DNA of 64,000 nucleotides. It comes from Terrimesophilobacter mesophilus. GTDB taxonomy: Bacteria > Actinomycetota > Actinomycetes > Actinomycetales > Microbacteriaceae. The DNA lies in contig NZ_JACHBP010000001.1 of the NCBI RefSeq assembly GCF_014200375.1, forward strand, positions 620,001 to 684,000. Reading direction: 5' to 3'. This document shows positions 26,650-35,467 of this stretch, one piece after another. The position numbers and the translations under genes are program-made. The notes under the pieces were generated by a model. That model was given only the letters and a program-made list of their open reading frames with translations. It searched no databases and was not told where the DNA came from. Every line of letters starts with the position of its first letter. Position 1 is the first letter of the stretch.

Positions 26650-28124
26650 AACCCCACCTCGGCATCCGCGAGCGCCTCGACGAACGCACGGTCGTGGGTA
26701 GCGGCGACGACCGCGCCGCCGGCATCCACGAACTCGGCGAGGATCGCCACCTGTTCGGCCCAGGTGCGGGCGTCCTGCCCGAACGTCGGCTCATCGAGCA
26801 TGAGGATGCGCGGGCGAGTCGCCAGTACGGTGGCGACGCTCAGCCGACGCTTCTCGCCGCCCGAGAGCGTGAAGGGATTCGCTGCCGCGACCGCGTCGAG
26901 GCGCAGGCGCTGCAGGAGTTCGTCGACGCGCGCGTCGATCTCCCCAGCGGGGAGCTTCAGCGCGCGAGGCCCGACCTCGAGCTCCTCGCGCACCGTCGCG
27001 GTGAGGAACTGGTGTTCCGGCTCCTGGAACACCGTGCCGATGCGGGTGAGCAACTGCCGCGACGTCCAGCGGATGGGGTGCTCACTGATGCCTGCGTGCC
27101 GCCCCGTCTGGAGCCCACGCAACTCGGGCGTCGCCTCGACCACTCCTGCGAGTGGCGGAAGCAGGCCCGCCAGCGTGAACCCGAGGGTCGTCTTGCCCGA
27201 CCCGTTCGGGCCGGTGATCGCCGTCGTCATGCCGGCCGCGACCGTGAGTTCGATGTCGGCCTTCACGACCAGAGCCTCGACCCGTGAACCACGACCGACC
27301 GACAGGTCCCCGGCGAGGAGGAGGTCGGGCCCCGATGCGCGATGTCGTGCAGGGAGTGCAGGCGGGAAACCGGGAACCCAGACGCCGGCTTCGGCGAGCA
27401 CGCGCCCCTGATCGGTGAGCACCGCGTGCGGACTGCCGTCGGCGAGCAGGCCGCCGCCCGGGGAGAGGACGACGACCCGGTCGACGAGAGGGAGCCAGAC
27501 ATCCACCCGATGCTCCACGACGACGAGGGTCGCGCCCGTGCGCTCGAGCACGCGCGCGACCGCGTCCCGCACGTCGACGACTCCGGCGGGGTCGAGGTTG
27601 GCCGTCGGCTCGTCGAGGAGGAGCAGGCCGGGTCGCATCGCGAGCACTCCTGCGAGGGCGAGGCGCTGCTTCTGGCCGCCGGACAGCGCCGCAGTCGAGC
27701 GGTCGAGGGCGACGTCCAGACCAACGGCGTCCAGGGCCTCGCGCACCCGAGGCCAGATCTCCTGCCGCGGGACGCCGAGATTCTCGCAGCCGAATGCGAC
27801 ATCGTCCCCGACCTTTGCGAGAATGACCTGGCTGTCGGGATCCTGAAGCACGAGCCCGGCTCGGCCGCGCGACTCGGCCGGCGGCTTCCCGCCGACGAGG
27901 AGCTCGCCGGACGGCTCACCGTCGTCCTCCCCGCCGAGCACGCCGGCGAGCGCCTGCAGCAGCGTCGACTTTCCGGCACCGGATGCCCCGAGCAGCAGGA
28001 CGCGTTCGCCGGGCTCGATCCGCAGATCGAGATCGCTGACCGCCCAGCGTTTGCGTGGCGCGTGCCGCCACCCCCATCCGCGGGCGACGACGCCGGCAGC
28101 AGGGACATCCTGCCCGGAGTTCAT
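26646..28124 (-). CDS. ECF transporter ATPase, two ABC domains fused
   Basis: A 492-residue cytoplasmic ATPase in which two ECF ATPase subunits are joined in one chain. Domain 1: Walker A GASGAGKST (about residue 49), signature LSGGQKQRLAL, Walker B LLLLDEPTANLD. Domain 2: Walker A GPNGSGKTT, signature LSGGEKRRLSV, Walker B ILMLDEPTFGQD. Separate ecfA1/ecfA2 genes are the textbook layout; the fused form is the usual one in ykoEDC-type thiamine-precursor systems. The ATG at 28124 is 2 nt after the ykoE stop. Confidence 0.92.
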   Translation of the reverse strand: MNSGQDVPAAGVVARGWGWRHAPRKRWAVSDLDLRIEPGERVLLLGASGAGKSTLLQALAGVLGGEDDGEPSGELLVGGKPPAESRGRAGLVLQDPDSQVILAKVGDDVAFGCENLGVPRQEIWPRVREALDAVGLDVALDRSTAALSGGQKQRLALAGVLAMRPGLLLLDEPTANLDPAGVVDVRDAVARVLERTGATLVVVEHRVDVWLPLVDRVVVLSPGGGLLADGSPHAVLTDQGRVLAEAGVWVPGFPPALPARHRASGPDLLLAGDLSVGRGSRVEALVVKADIELTVAAGMTTAITGPNGSGKTTLGFTLAGLLPPLAGVVEATPELRGLQTGRHAGISEHPIRWTSRQLLTRIGTVFQEPEHQFLTATVREELEVGPRALKLPAGEIDARVDELLQRLRLDAVAAANPFTLSGGEKRRLSVATVLATRPRILMLDEPTFGQDARTWAEQVAILAEFVDAGGAVVAATHDRAFVEALADAEVGL

Positions 28125-28126
28125 CG

Positions 28127-28735
28127 TCAGACGCGCACCGTCCCACGACCGGAGGCGAACCGGTCGAGAGCACCCGTCTTCGCGAGGCCGCGCACCGCGA
28201 GCCAGGACAGGAATCCGGCGATGACCGCGCCGCTCACGATCGACGAGACGATGTAGACGGTCGCGAACAGCGCATCCGCGCCCGGGTACCAGACGATGAG
28301 CTCCAGAACGCCCTTCGCAATGCCTGCACCGATGCCGGCCAGGATCGCGACGTACAGACGCCAGTTCAGGTAGAAGAAGACGAGGAACACCACCTCGGCT
28401 CCCAGCCCCTGGACCAGACCGCTCACGATGACCGTCGCACCGTACTGGCCCCCCAGCAGCGCCGAGATCACTGCGGCCACGAGCTCGCCGTAGAGTGCGG
28501 CGCCCGGTTTGCGGACAACGAGGGCGGTGAGCACACCGGCGAAGAGCCAGATGCCGCCATCCAGGGCCTGGAGCCCTGGCAGCAACGCCTTGAACGGCGC
28601 TGTGACGGCGTCATGGGCGATGTTCCAGCCGAAGAAGACGACGCTGCTGGCGACGGCGATGACGCTCGCCACGACGATGTCGACGACCCGCCACTTCAGG
28701 TTGCGTGACGGGATGGAGGTTGTTGTACTGGTCAC
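28127..28735 (-). CDS. ykoE: ECF transporter S component for thiamine precursor (YkoE family)
   Basis: A 202-residue membrane protein with about six helices that captures the vitamin substrate. YkoE features include LKWRVVDIVVASVIAVASS at the N-terminus, WNIAHDAVTAPFKALLPGLQALDGGIWLFAG and the repeated small-residue helix YGELVAAVISALLGGQYG. A TPP riboswitch lies directly upstream, so thiamine or its pyrimidine moiety (HMP) is the likely substrate. The start is GTG at 28735. It is the first gene of a four-gene operon running to 25341. Confidence 0.92.
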   Translation of the reverse strand: MTSTTTSIPSRNLKWRVVDIVVASVIAVASSVVFFGWNIAHDAVTAPFKALLPGLQALDGGIWLFAGVLTALVVRKPGAALYGELVAAVISALLGGQYGATVIVSGLVQGLGAEVVFLVFFYLNWRLYVAILAGIGAGIAKGVLELIVWYPGADALFATVYIVSSIVSGAVIAGFLSWLAVRGLAKTGALDRFASGRGTVRV

Positions 28736-28784
28736 TGTTCGTGCCCTTTCACTCGAGGAAATGGCACGGGATGTTGAGAATTCT

Positions 28785-28872
28785 GCCTCCCTGCGCTGGC
28801 ATGATCCAGATCAGGTTCGACGGTCGAAGCTTGATCAGCTTCCTCTCAGCCCGGCTCACCGGACTCCCGTGT
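28785..28872 (-). promoter_or_regulatory. TPP riboswitch (thi-box)
   Basis: On the minus strand the thi-box landmarks appear in order: ACGGGAGTCCGGTGAGCC, GGGCTGAGAGGAAGC (with CTGAGAGG at 28849-28842), a variable hairpin, then CCTGATCTGGATCATGCC and AGCGCAGGGA (ending near 28788). The consensus sequences of a THI element are all present. It lies about 50 nt before the ykoE start. Binding of thiamine pyrophosphate should reduce expression of the operon. Confidence 0.95.
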
Positions 28873-28906
28873 TCGTCTCCGAGTATAGCCATGACAGGCT
28901 GGGGGC

Positions 28907-29830
28907 ATGGACTTCCGCATCTTCACCGAACCACAGCAGGGCGCGACCTACGAGGACCTGCTCGCCGTCGCGCAGGCGAGCGAACGCCTCGGCTTCGACG
29001 CCTTCTTCCGCAGCGACCACTACCTGGCCATGGGCTCGGGGATCGGCCTGCCCGGCCCGTCCGACGCCTGGACGAGCCTCGCAGGCCTCGCACGGGAGAC
29101 CAGTCGTATCCGGCTGGGCACCCTCGTTTCCAGTGTCACCTATCGGTACCCGGGAATCCTCGCGATTCAGGTCGCGCAGGTGGATGCGATGTCGAAGGGG
29201 CGGGTGGAGCTCGGCCTCGGCGCCGGCTGGTTCGAGAAGGAGCACCTGGCGTACGGCATCCCGTTCCCGGAGAAGCGGTTCGGGATGCTCGAGGAGCAAC
29301 TGGAGATCGTAACCGGCCTCTGGTCGACGCCGGTCGGCGAGAAGTACGACTTCGCAGGAGAGCACTACACGCTCGTCGACTCCCCCGCGCTGCCGAAGCC
29401 CGTGCAGTCGCCCATGCCGCTCATCGTCGGCGGTGGCGGCGCGAAGAAGACGCCCGCGCTGGCCGCCCGGTTCGCGACCGAGTACAACACCGGCTTCGGT
29501 TCGTTCTCGGACATGGCTCCTCGGATGGCCCGCGTGCGCGACGCGTGCGAAGAGATCGGCCGCGACCCATCCACCCTCATCATGTCCACAGCGGGAACGA
29601 TCGCCGGTGGCACCACGACCGCCGCGGCCGAGCGGCGCGCGAACGCGATCGGTCGTGACCTCGAACGGATGCGGGATGGCAGTTTCGTGGGGACGGCATC
29701 CGAGATCGTCGACCAGGTCGGCACACTCGCCGAGGCAGGCTTCACGCGCTTCTACTTCCAGGTGATGGACCTGCAGGACCTCGACCATCTCGACTTCCTC
29801 GCCCGCGAGGTCATGCCGAAGTTCGCCTGA
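28907..29830 (+). CDS. LLM-class F420-dependent oxidoreductase
   Basis: A 307-residue luciferase-like TIM-barrel protein, probably using coenzyme F420. Features: MDFRIFTEPQQGATYEDLLA, FDAFFRSDHYLAM, GLGAGWFEKEHLAYGIPFPE and a C-terminal TRFYFQVMDLQDLDHLDF. The GLGAGW segment at the end of strand 5 is typical of this subfamily. The substrate is unknown. It diverges from the ykoE operon; the TPP element lies between the genes and points away. Confidence 0.88.
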   Translation: MDFRIFTEPQQGATYEDLLAVAQASERLGFDAFFRSDHYLAMGSGIGLPGPSDAWTSLAGLARETSRIRLGTLVSSVTYRYPGILAIQVAQVDAMSKGRVELGLGAGWFEKEHLAYGIPFPEKRFGMLEEQLEIVTGLWSTPVGEKYDFAGEHYTLVDSPALPKPVQSPMPLIVGGGGAKKTPALAARFATEYNTGFGSFSDMAPRMARVRDACEEIGRDPSTLIMSTAGTIAGGTTTAAAERRANAIGRDLERMRDGSFVGTASEIVDQVGTLAEAGFTRFYFQVMDLQDLDHLDFLAREVMPKFA

Positions 29831-30110
29831 AACCTGGGCTCACGGCATGGACCGTGTCGCGTTCGAGCAGTTCAGCGCAGAGTTGCTTGCGAGCGTGGAG
29901 GAGCAGCCGGGTGAGCAAACGGATGACGATCGCGACATCCGGATCTTCCTCGCCCTCTTGCTCTTCGGGGTGGGTCACCACCGCAGGGCGAGGTCATCAT
30001 GGCCTGCGACGCCCTACGCAGTGCGGCCATTCCCCCGGCTGGACAGCTTTCCCGCACGCGGCAGTCGCCGCCCTCCGCACCCGCCTCGGCTGGGAGCAGC
30101 TCTCCCCGGC

Positions 30111-30563
30111 TCAGTCGCGCGGGTCGAGGATGACGACCGGGATGTCGCGGTCGGTCTTCTCCTGATACTCGAGGTAGTAGGGCCAGATCTCCGCCATGAG
30201 CGCCCAGAGCCTCGGCTTCTCCTCCGCCGTCGCCGTCCTCGCGATCGCGGTGAACCGGCGCTCGTGCACTTGTACGCGTACCTCGGGGTTCTCTCGAAGG
30301 TTGACGTACCAGGCCGGATGCTGCGGATGCCCGCCCTTCGACGCGACCAGGATGACCTTGCCGTCGACCTCGCCGTAGAGCAGCACGGTGCGGCGCCACA
30401 CCCCCGACTTCGCACCCTTCGTGGTGAGCAGCATGAGCGGCCGGCCGCGCAGTGTCGGCCACGAGGTACCGTCGGATTCGTCGTATTCCTTCAACTGCTT
30501 CGCGACCCAATCGGTCGTGTTGTCGAGGGGGTTGTCTGGGCTCGAGCCCGGTTCTGCGGTCAT
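30111..30563 (-). CDS. Deazaflavin (F420)-dependent nitroreductase-family protein (Ddn-like)
   Basis: A 150-residue split-beta-barrel protein of the DUF385/Ddn group. Recognisable segments: RPLMLLTTKGAKSGVWRRTVLLYG, VILVASKGGHPQHPAWYVNLRENPEV and RDIPVVILDPR at the end. Such proteins bind F420 and reduce quinones or nitro compounds. It acts in the cytoplasm or at the membrane surface. The 280 bp between it and the LLM gene hold no convincing gene. Confidence 0.88.
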   Translation of the reverse strand: MTAEPGSSPDNPLDNTTDWVAKQLKEYDESDGTSWPTLRGRPLMLLTTKGAKSGVWRRTVLLYGEVDGKVILVASKGGHPQHPAWYVNLRENPEVRVQVHERRFTAIARTATAEEKPRLWALMAEIWPYYLEYQEKTDRDIPVVILDPRD

Positions 30564-30610
30564 CCTTCAACGCTACGCGACCGGGCGTCCATGCGCTGGG
30601 CGTCGGGTGG

Positions 30611-31858
30611 TCAGAGATGAGGTCGTCGCTTCGACGGCCCCAGCTCGGCTGCCGGCTTCATGAGCGACGCTGGCCGGACGAGGTCGGTCCCGAACCGCTC
30701 GCCGACGTCATCGATGACCCGTTCGGCCCCGCGCCAGTCCTCGTCGTCATCCCAGAGGCCCGCGGCGTTCGTCCCCGCGTCGGTCAGCTGCTCCATCCTC
30801 ACGCCGATGAGTCTCACCGGAGGATGCGCGCCCACCGCTTCGTAGAGATCCCGCACCTCGTCGGCGATGCGGCGGCCGACATCCGTGGGTTCGGCGAGCG
30901 TCCTCGAGCGGGTGATCGTCGTGAAGTCGGCGTAGCGGAGCTTCAGGACGACGGTGCGCCCCTCGAGCCCGGATGCGCGCAGCCGACGGCCGACCTGCGA
31001 GGCCTGGCGGAGGAGCTCGCGGCGGAGCGTGCCGGCATCCGACACGTCGATCTCGAATGTGACCTCGTGTCCGATGCTCTTCTCAGCGGTGTCGCGAGTG
31101 ACGGGCCGGGGGTCGATGCCGTTCGCGAGTGCGTGCAGTTTCCGCCCGCCGGCATCCCCCACGACGCGCCGAAGCACGTCGAGTGGCGTCTGCGCGATGT
31201 CGCCGATCGTGTGCAGTCCGCGGCCGAGCAGCGACTTCTCGGTCACCGCCCCGACGCCCCAAAGGGCCCCGACCGGGAGCGGGTGCAGAAACGACAACGT
31301 CTCCGACCTCGGGATGACGAGAAGGCCGTCCGGTTTCGCCCTGCCGGAGGCGAGTTTGGCGACGAACTTCGTTGCTGCCGCGCCGACCGAGCATGCGAGT
31401 CCCGTCTCCGCTCGGACGCGTTCACGAATGAGCCGGGCGACATCCCCCGGCGGACCGATGACGCCGCGCGCGCCCGCGACATCGAGAAAGGCCTCATCGA
31501 TCCCGAGCCGCTCGACGAGAGGAGTCATGTCGTCGAAGATCGACATGACGAGCCGCGAATAATGCCGGTACTTCTCGAAGTGCGGCTCGAGCACGATGGC
31601 GCTCGGGCACAGCTGCAGCGCGCGCGACAACGGAATCGCCGATCGCACCCCGAATTTTCGCGCAGGATAGTTCGCGGCGGTCACGACCGAGCGCAGGGAG
31701 TTGTGCGCGACGACGACGGGCAGGTCGGCGAGGTCCGGCCGCTCGAGCAGTTCGACGGAGGCGAAGAACGCGTCGAGATCGACGTGCAGGATCGGGGCCG
31801 TCGAGCTGTCGACAGAGTCCGCGCTGACCTGCCGCGTGCTGCCGTCCTGTCTGCCCAC
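30611..31858 (-). CDS. dinB: DNA polymerase IV
   Basis: A 415-residue Y-family translesion polymerase. The catalytic residues are present: D27 in HVDLDAFFASVE (palm) and D121/E122 in GIDEAFLDV. The helix-hairpin and little-finger regions follow (PLDVLRRVVGDAGGRKLHALANGIDPRPV, then EKSIGHEVTF). I see no obvious QxxLF-type clamp-binding motif at the C-terminus, which ends SKRRPHL, so clamp contact may be atypical. The ATG at 31858 gives a short N-terminal extension before the palm. I see no SOS box directly upstream. Confidence 0.93.
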   Translation of the reverse strand: MGRQDGSTRQVSADSVDSSTAPILHVDLDAFFASVELLERPDLADLPVVVAHNSLRSVVTAANYPARKFGVRSAIPLSRALQLCPSAIVLEPHFEKYRHYSRLVMSIFDDMTPLVERLGIDEAFLDVAGARGVIGPPGDVARLIRERVRAETGLACSVGAAATKFVAKLASGRAKPDGLLVIPRSETLSFLHPLPVGALWGVGAVTEKSLLGRGLHTIGDIAQTPLDVLRRVVGDAGGRKLHALANGIDPRPVTRDTAEKSIGHEVTFEIDVSDAGTLRRELLRQASQVGRRLRASGLEGRTVVLKLRYADFTTITRSRTLAEPTDVGRRIADEVRDLYEAVGAHPPVRLIGVRMEQLTDAGTNAAGLWDDDEDWRGAERVIDDVGERFGTDLVRPASLMKPAAELGPSKRRPHL

Positions 31859-31890
31859 GGTCTCAGGCTAACGCCCGGGCAGGACAAACC

Positions 31891-32712
31891 TCAGGCTGCG
31901 CGCGCGAGCTTGCGGTGCTGCATGGTGCGGATGACCTTGCCGAGCGGATAGATCGCGAAGAACACCCACATCGGTACTCTCAGCACCGGATTCATGAGCC
32001 CGTGCCGGGCATAGGTGCGCTCGAATCGGTGGACGTAGTAGGAGTAGTCGCGCGGGGAGTCCTCGAGTCGCCTGGCGGACATCCCGCTCACCATAGATGT
32101 GACGTAGGTGACCTTCAGGCCGTTCTGGGCGAGATGAATCGACAGGTCGATGTCCTCGTGGAGTTCGTCGACCTCATCGCGACAGGTCTGGTCGCGAATC
32201 GCCAGCCACGCCGTGCGGCGGATCGCCATGTTGCTTCCGAACAGGAAGTGGTAGTCGCGCGACAGGGTCAGGATGAATCTGCGCACCCTGTCATCCGCTT
32301 TCAGTCCGAAGCGACGCAACGGCATGTCGTAATAGAGCACGGGCCCGGTCGCCGCCGCGACGGACTCGTCGATGAACGCCTGCTGCACCTCGGCGACCCA
32401 GTTGGGCTCGATGACCGAGTCGGCGTCAATCCTGCCGATCACCGTGCCCTGAGCACGGTCGAGCCCGAAGTTGCGGGTGGGTACGAGGCCCTGCTCCAGG
32501 TCCTGCTGGAAGTAGATGAGGGGGCTGTCCGGATACTCCACCTGCAGCGCACGCACGATCTCGCCCGTCGCATCCGTCGAGCGGTTGTCGACGACGATGA
32601 TCTCGCTCGCGGCGGTGGTCTGCATGATCGCCGCCATGACGCAAGCCCTGATAGACGCTTCCTCGTTGTATGCGGGGATGACGATGGAGACGGTGGGGGT
32701 TGCGGGTGGCAT
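31891..32712 (-). CDS. Glycosyltransferase family 2
   Basis: A 273-residue GT-A-fold transferase. The nucleotide-sugar site is shown by SIVIPAYNEEASIRACVMAA, VDNRSTDATGEIV and the metal-binding aspartates of IGRIDADSVIEPNWV. The C-terminal region holds a hydrophobic stretch (VPMWVFFAIYPLGKVIR) that may associate with the membrane. The acceptor is unknown; an envelope polysaccharide or glycolipid is likely. I use the ATG at 32712, next to an in-frame GTG. Confidence 0.85.
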   Translation of the reverse strand: MPPATPTVSIVIPAYNEEASIRACVMAAIMQTTAASEIIVVDNRSTDATGEIVRALQVEYPDSPLIYFQQDLEQGLVPTRNFGLDRAQGTVIGRIDADSVIEPNWVAEVQQAFIDESVAAATGPVLYYDMPLRRFGLKADDRVRRFILTLSRDYHFLFGSNMAIRRTAWLAIRDQTCRDEVDELHEDIDLSIHLAQNGLKVTYVTSMVSGMSARRLEDSPRDYSYYVHRFERTYARHGLMNPVLRVPMWVFFAIYPLGKVIRTMQHRKLARAA

Positions 32713-32752
32713 CACTGCTCAATGTACCGCGTCCGGACCGATTCGCGAGCGC

Positions 32753-33616
32753 CTATCCGAGCCTGGCGTGCATCCACGGGAGCGGATTGACGTGGGCCCC
32801 GTTGACCAGGATCTCGAAGTGGAGGTGGGGACCAGTGCTCTCGCCGGTCGAACCAACGAGCCCGATGACCTGCCCGACCTTGACCTTGTCGCCGATCTTG
32901 AGGGGCATCGACCCCACCTGCATGTGCCCGTAGACGCTCTCGACGGTCTTCCCGTCGATCGTGTGCCGGATGACGACGTAGACCCCGAGGGTCGAATAGT
33001 TCGGATTGGCGGTGTCGACGACGACGCCTGCCGCGATCGCGTGGATCTTCGCTCCGTACCCGGGGTCGAAGTCGACACCTTCGTGGTACGTCGAGCAACC
33101 GCTGCACGGGGCCGCCCGCGGGCCGAACCCACTGGCGACCTTGAGCGAATCGAGCGGCCATCGTAATGGAGGCGGCGCTGTAACCGAGTACCCGTCGCGA
33201 TCAACGGTCGCGACCGCCGCACTCGAGACGACGGAGAGGGTTTGCGGCACCGGCAGCTGCGCTTCCACGGAGGCCTGCGCATAGGCGGGGACGGCGATGC
33301 CGGCCGTGACCATGAGCGCGATCCCCACCACCGAGGAGACGAGGATTCTGCGAAGCGATCGCACGGCCCGCACATACCGAAGATGTCGCACCGACCGGCC
33401 GCTCAATCCGGGCAGGTGTGGTGCGGGTGCGGTGGCGCCCGAGCGCGGCGCGGGCATGGGACGAGCTGGGGGCACGGGGTCGGATCTTCCGGATCGTTGC
33501 TCTGCGGCGTTTGGACGCCACCCGGAGCAGCTGGACAATCGCGCATCGATGCGCTGGGAGGTGGTGTCCCGCCTCGGAGTATCGCGAAGCGAAGCACGGG
33601 GAACGATGGCACTCAT
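32753..33616 (-). CDS. M23-family metallopeptidase (LytM domain)
   Basis: A 287-residue exported endopeptidase. A long basic N-terminus precedes a single membrane/signal helix near residues 96-112 (ILVSSVVGIALMVTAGI). The C-terminal LytM domain has GFGPRAAPC, YHEGVDFDPGYG (zinc His and Asp), VYGHMQVGSMPLK and GPHLHFEILVNG (catalytic HxH). It should cut peptidoglycan cross-bridges outside the membrane. The domain's CSGC pair could be a disulfide. The start is a judgement: the ATG at 33616 was chosen because homologues carry similar extended N-termini. Confidence 0.85.
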   Translation of the reverse strand: MSAIVPRASLRDTPRRDTTSQRIDARLSSCSGWRPNAAEQRSGRSDPVPPARPMPAPRSGATAPAPHLPGLSGRSVRHLRYVRAVRSLRRILVSSVVGIALMVTAGIAVPAYAQASVEAQLPVPQTLSVVSSAAVATVDRDGYSVTAPPPLRWPLDSLKVASGFGPRAAPCSGCSTYHEGVDFDPGYGAKIHAIAAGVVVDTANPNYSTLGVYVVIRHTIDGKTVESVYGHMQVGSMPLKIGDKVKVGQVIGLVGSTGESTGPHLHFEILVNGAHVNPLPWMHARLG

Positions 33617-33762
33617 CACCGCGGAATTCTCACACCGGTGATCGCGCACTCTCGTGGCCCTGATCACCAGTGTGAAGTGCCAACCTCCGCATTTCCTGTG
33701 CGGGAGGAGAGTGGATCCACGCACCCTGAGCACTCGCCAAGCCTGCGGGCGCACCTTTCCTG

Positions 33763-34074
33763 CATGAAGGCGAGCATGCCCACTGGAACGTCGTCGGATC
33801 CAATTTTCGCGACCAACACCTCCAGTTGGACGAGATCATCGCCGTCGCGCGGGAGCCTTCCGATGTGGTCGCCGAGCGGATGCGTGCGCTCCAGGTACTG
33901 CCAGATGGCCGTTCGGAGACCGTTACGAAGACCACCACACTGAACAAGCTGTCGCCCGACCAGGTGGACACCAAGGAGGTCGTGACCCTCATCACGGCCC
34001 GACTTGACACCGTGGCGGACACGGCCCGATCGGTGCACGATGCAGTGGACGAGGCGGACCCGACGACCGGAGAC
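33763..34074 (+). pseudogene. Remnant of a Dps ferritin-like DNA-protection gene
   Basis: About 104 codons read as the middle of Dps: EHAHWNVVGSNFRDQHLQLDE, then REPSDVVAERMRALQVLPDGRSETV and LITARLDTVADTARSVHDAVDEADPTTGD. The ferroxidase His and the Asp/Glu of the next helix are kept. No start codon lies in frame: the only upstream sequence reaches a stop at 33727-33729 after 12 unrelated codons. After DPTTGD the frame runs into a GNAT gene on the other strand, without the last Dps helix. Both ends are lost, so this is a decayed gene rather than a functional one. The 467-bp stretch 33617-34083 otherwise holds nothing I can assign. Confidence 0.78.
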
Positions 34075-34083
34075 CATCCGTCG

Positions 34084-34566
34084 TCAGAGGAGCGGGCGGG
34101 CGAGGAGCGCGACGGTGGCGTAGTCGGTCTGCTGGCGTCCCACCTCGCGGAACCCCATGCGGTGATGGAACGCGAGCGAGCCGGGGTTCGGAGGGTCCAG
34201 GTTGACCTCGCAGGTCACCTCGGTGCGGCCGGCGGCGACGGCGAGCGCGACGACGCGCTCGTAGAGCGTCTGGCCCACTCGCATGCCCCGCGCGCTCTCG
34301 GCCACGACGATGCGATCGACATAGAGGTGATCGGTGCCACGCGCTTCGAAGTAGCGGAAGTTCGGACTCGCATAGTCGGATCCGGCCGCGAATCCGATGA
34401 CGAAGCCGGTCACGTCATCCTCATCGGCAGCTGCGAAGCCGAAGGTGCTGGCCTCGAGCAGGGTGCCGAGAGTCTCCTCCGTCATCGTCGGGACGGCGGG
34501 CGTCGCCGCATTGTTGAGTTCGGTGATGGCCGAGAGGTCGGATGGCGTGAGCTCGCGCAGTCGCAT
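34084..34566 (-). CDS. GNAT-family N-acetyltransferase
   Basis: A 160-residue acetyltransferase. The acetyl-CoA site is YVDRIVVAESARGMRVGQTLYERVV (motif A, R/Q-x-x-G-x-G/A like) and the later HHRMGFREVGRQQ marks motif B. The N-terminal MRLRELTPSDLSAITELNNAATP is typical of the RimI-like group. The acceptor (a small amine, antibiotic or protein) is unknown. I prefer the ATG at 34566 over an in-frame codon 18 nt earlier. Its 3' end borders the dps remnant. Confidence 0.85.
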   Translation of the reverse strand: MRLRELTPSDLSAITELNNAATPAVPTMTEETLGTLLEASTFGFAAADEDDVTGFVIGFAAGSDYASPNFRYFEARGTDHLYVDRIVVAESARGMRVGQTLYERVVALAVAAGRTEVTCEVNLDPPNPGSLAFHHRMGFREVGRQQTDYATVALLARPLL

Positions 34567-34642
34567 CCCACCAGTCTCCCGCACTGCCGGCGGCCTGGTT
34601 TGACTGCGGCCAGATCTGCCTGCGGCCAGATCCTTCCAGCGG

Positions 34643-34927
34643 TTACGGCTCCGGCCGGTCGAGCAGCGTGTACGGCGTCGCGCGGGAGATGTGCAGCAGC
34701 TCTATGCCGCCGTTGTGCAGGAGAGGCACGAGTTGCTCATCCCCGGTCTCGATCACCTCGCGCGCGTGCTTGAGGAAGATCCTCGCCATCTCCGGAGTGC
34801 ACGTGAAGGTGCGACCTCCGTACTGGATGCGCTCAGACGTGATCGCAGGTGCGACTCGAAGGCCACCCGTGGGCGGTGCGGCGGGCTCCAGCGGAATCGA
34901 GCCCTTGTCCAGAGACTGCAGTGGCAT
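34643..34927 (-). CDS. Small hypothetical protein
   Basis: A 94-residue protein, MPLQSLDKGSIPLEPAAPPT followed by GLRVAPAITSERIQYGGRTFTCTPEMARIFLKHAREVIETGDEQ in two parts. Composition is coding-like and the C-terminus is LLHISRATPYTLLDRPEP. I recognise no family. It might be a stand-alone regulator or a small binding domain, but this is not supported. GGGAGTTGAG lies before the ATG. It sits 76 bp downstream of the GNAT gene start on the same strand. Confidence 0.6.
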   Translation of the reverse strand: MPLQSLDKGSIPLEPAAPPTGGLRVAPAITSERIQYGGRTFTCTPEMARIFLKHAREVIETGDEQLVPLLHNGGIELLHISRATPYTLLDRPEP

Positions 34928-35023
34928 CGATCTCAACTCCCAACGTGGTGCGCTGTGCCGGGTTGCTTCAGATGCTACGCCGGAGATGCCTCGGCCGCAG
35001 AGGTTCCCATGAAGTTCACGGAG

Positions 35024-35395
35024 TCATGCGGTCGGGTGCTGCCCACCGTGCTTGTGATCGACATGATCATGGTCGGCCAGCTCGCCGAGCGAGATCGCCG
35101 AGTGGGCGAACGCACCACCTGCGCGCATCTCCGCGGCGACCCAGATCGCCTCCATGATCTCTTGCGGGCTCGCGCCCTTGCGCTCGGCGATCTTCGTGTG
35201 GCCCTTGATGCAATACGGGCACTGGGTGACGTGCGCGACGGCGACCGCGATGAGTTGCTTCGTCTTCTCGTCGAGGGCGCCCGCAGCGAACACCGCCTTG
35301 CTGAACTGGTCCCACGCAGCATAGGTCTCCGGGACCAGCTCACGGCGCATCTTCGCCAGCTCGGGGGTCATCGGATGGTAGACGGTGTCGCTCAT
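35024..35395 (-). CDS. AhpD-like carboxymuconolactone decarboxylase-family protein
   Basis: A 123-residue helical protein. The redox motif is CPYCIKGH near residue 58 (C-x2-C with His), preceded by AVAVAHVTQ and followed by KIAERKGASPQEIMEAIWVAAEMRAG. This is the alkylhydroperoxidase/AhpD-type arrangement with a catalytic CxxC. The histidine-rich tail (HDHVDHKHGGQH) is unusual and may bind metal. It acts in the cytoplasm against peroxides or as a thiol-disulfide carrier. A strong AGGAAAGGA site precedes the ATG. Confidence 0.87.
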   Translation of the reverse strand: MSDTVYHPMTPELAKMRRELVPETYAAWDQFSKAVFAAGALDEKTKQLIAVAVAHVTQCPYCIKGHTKIAERKGASPQEIMEAIWVAAEMRAGGAFAHSAISLGELADHDHVDHKHGGQHPTA

Positions 35396-35467
35396 CAAAA
35401 AATTCCTTTCCTCGGTTTTCAGCCTACGCGTGGCCGTCGAGCCCCGCTGCCGCTCTCGGCTTGCTCT

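Noticed and set aside
29811..29978. Possible 55-residue minus-strand frame (VTHPEEQEGEED ... ) in the spacer after the first LLM gene
   Set aside because: The frame has moderate third-position G/C but a weak start, overlaps the LLM stop, and has no recognisable family; a chance frame in GC-rich DNA is as likely.
34084..34773. Continuation of the dps frame through the GNAT region
   Set aside because: After DPTTGD the predicted residues show no Dps helix and lie antisense to a well-formed acetyltransferase, so it is not part of a real protein.
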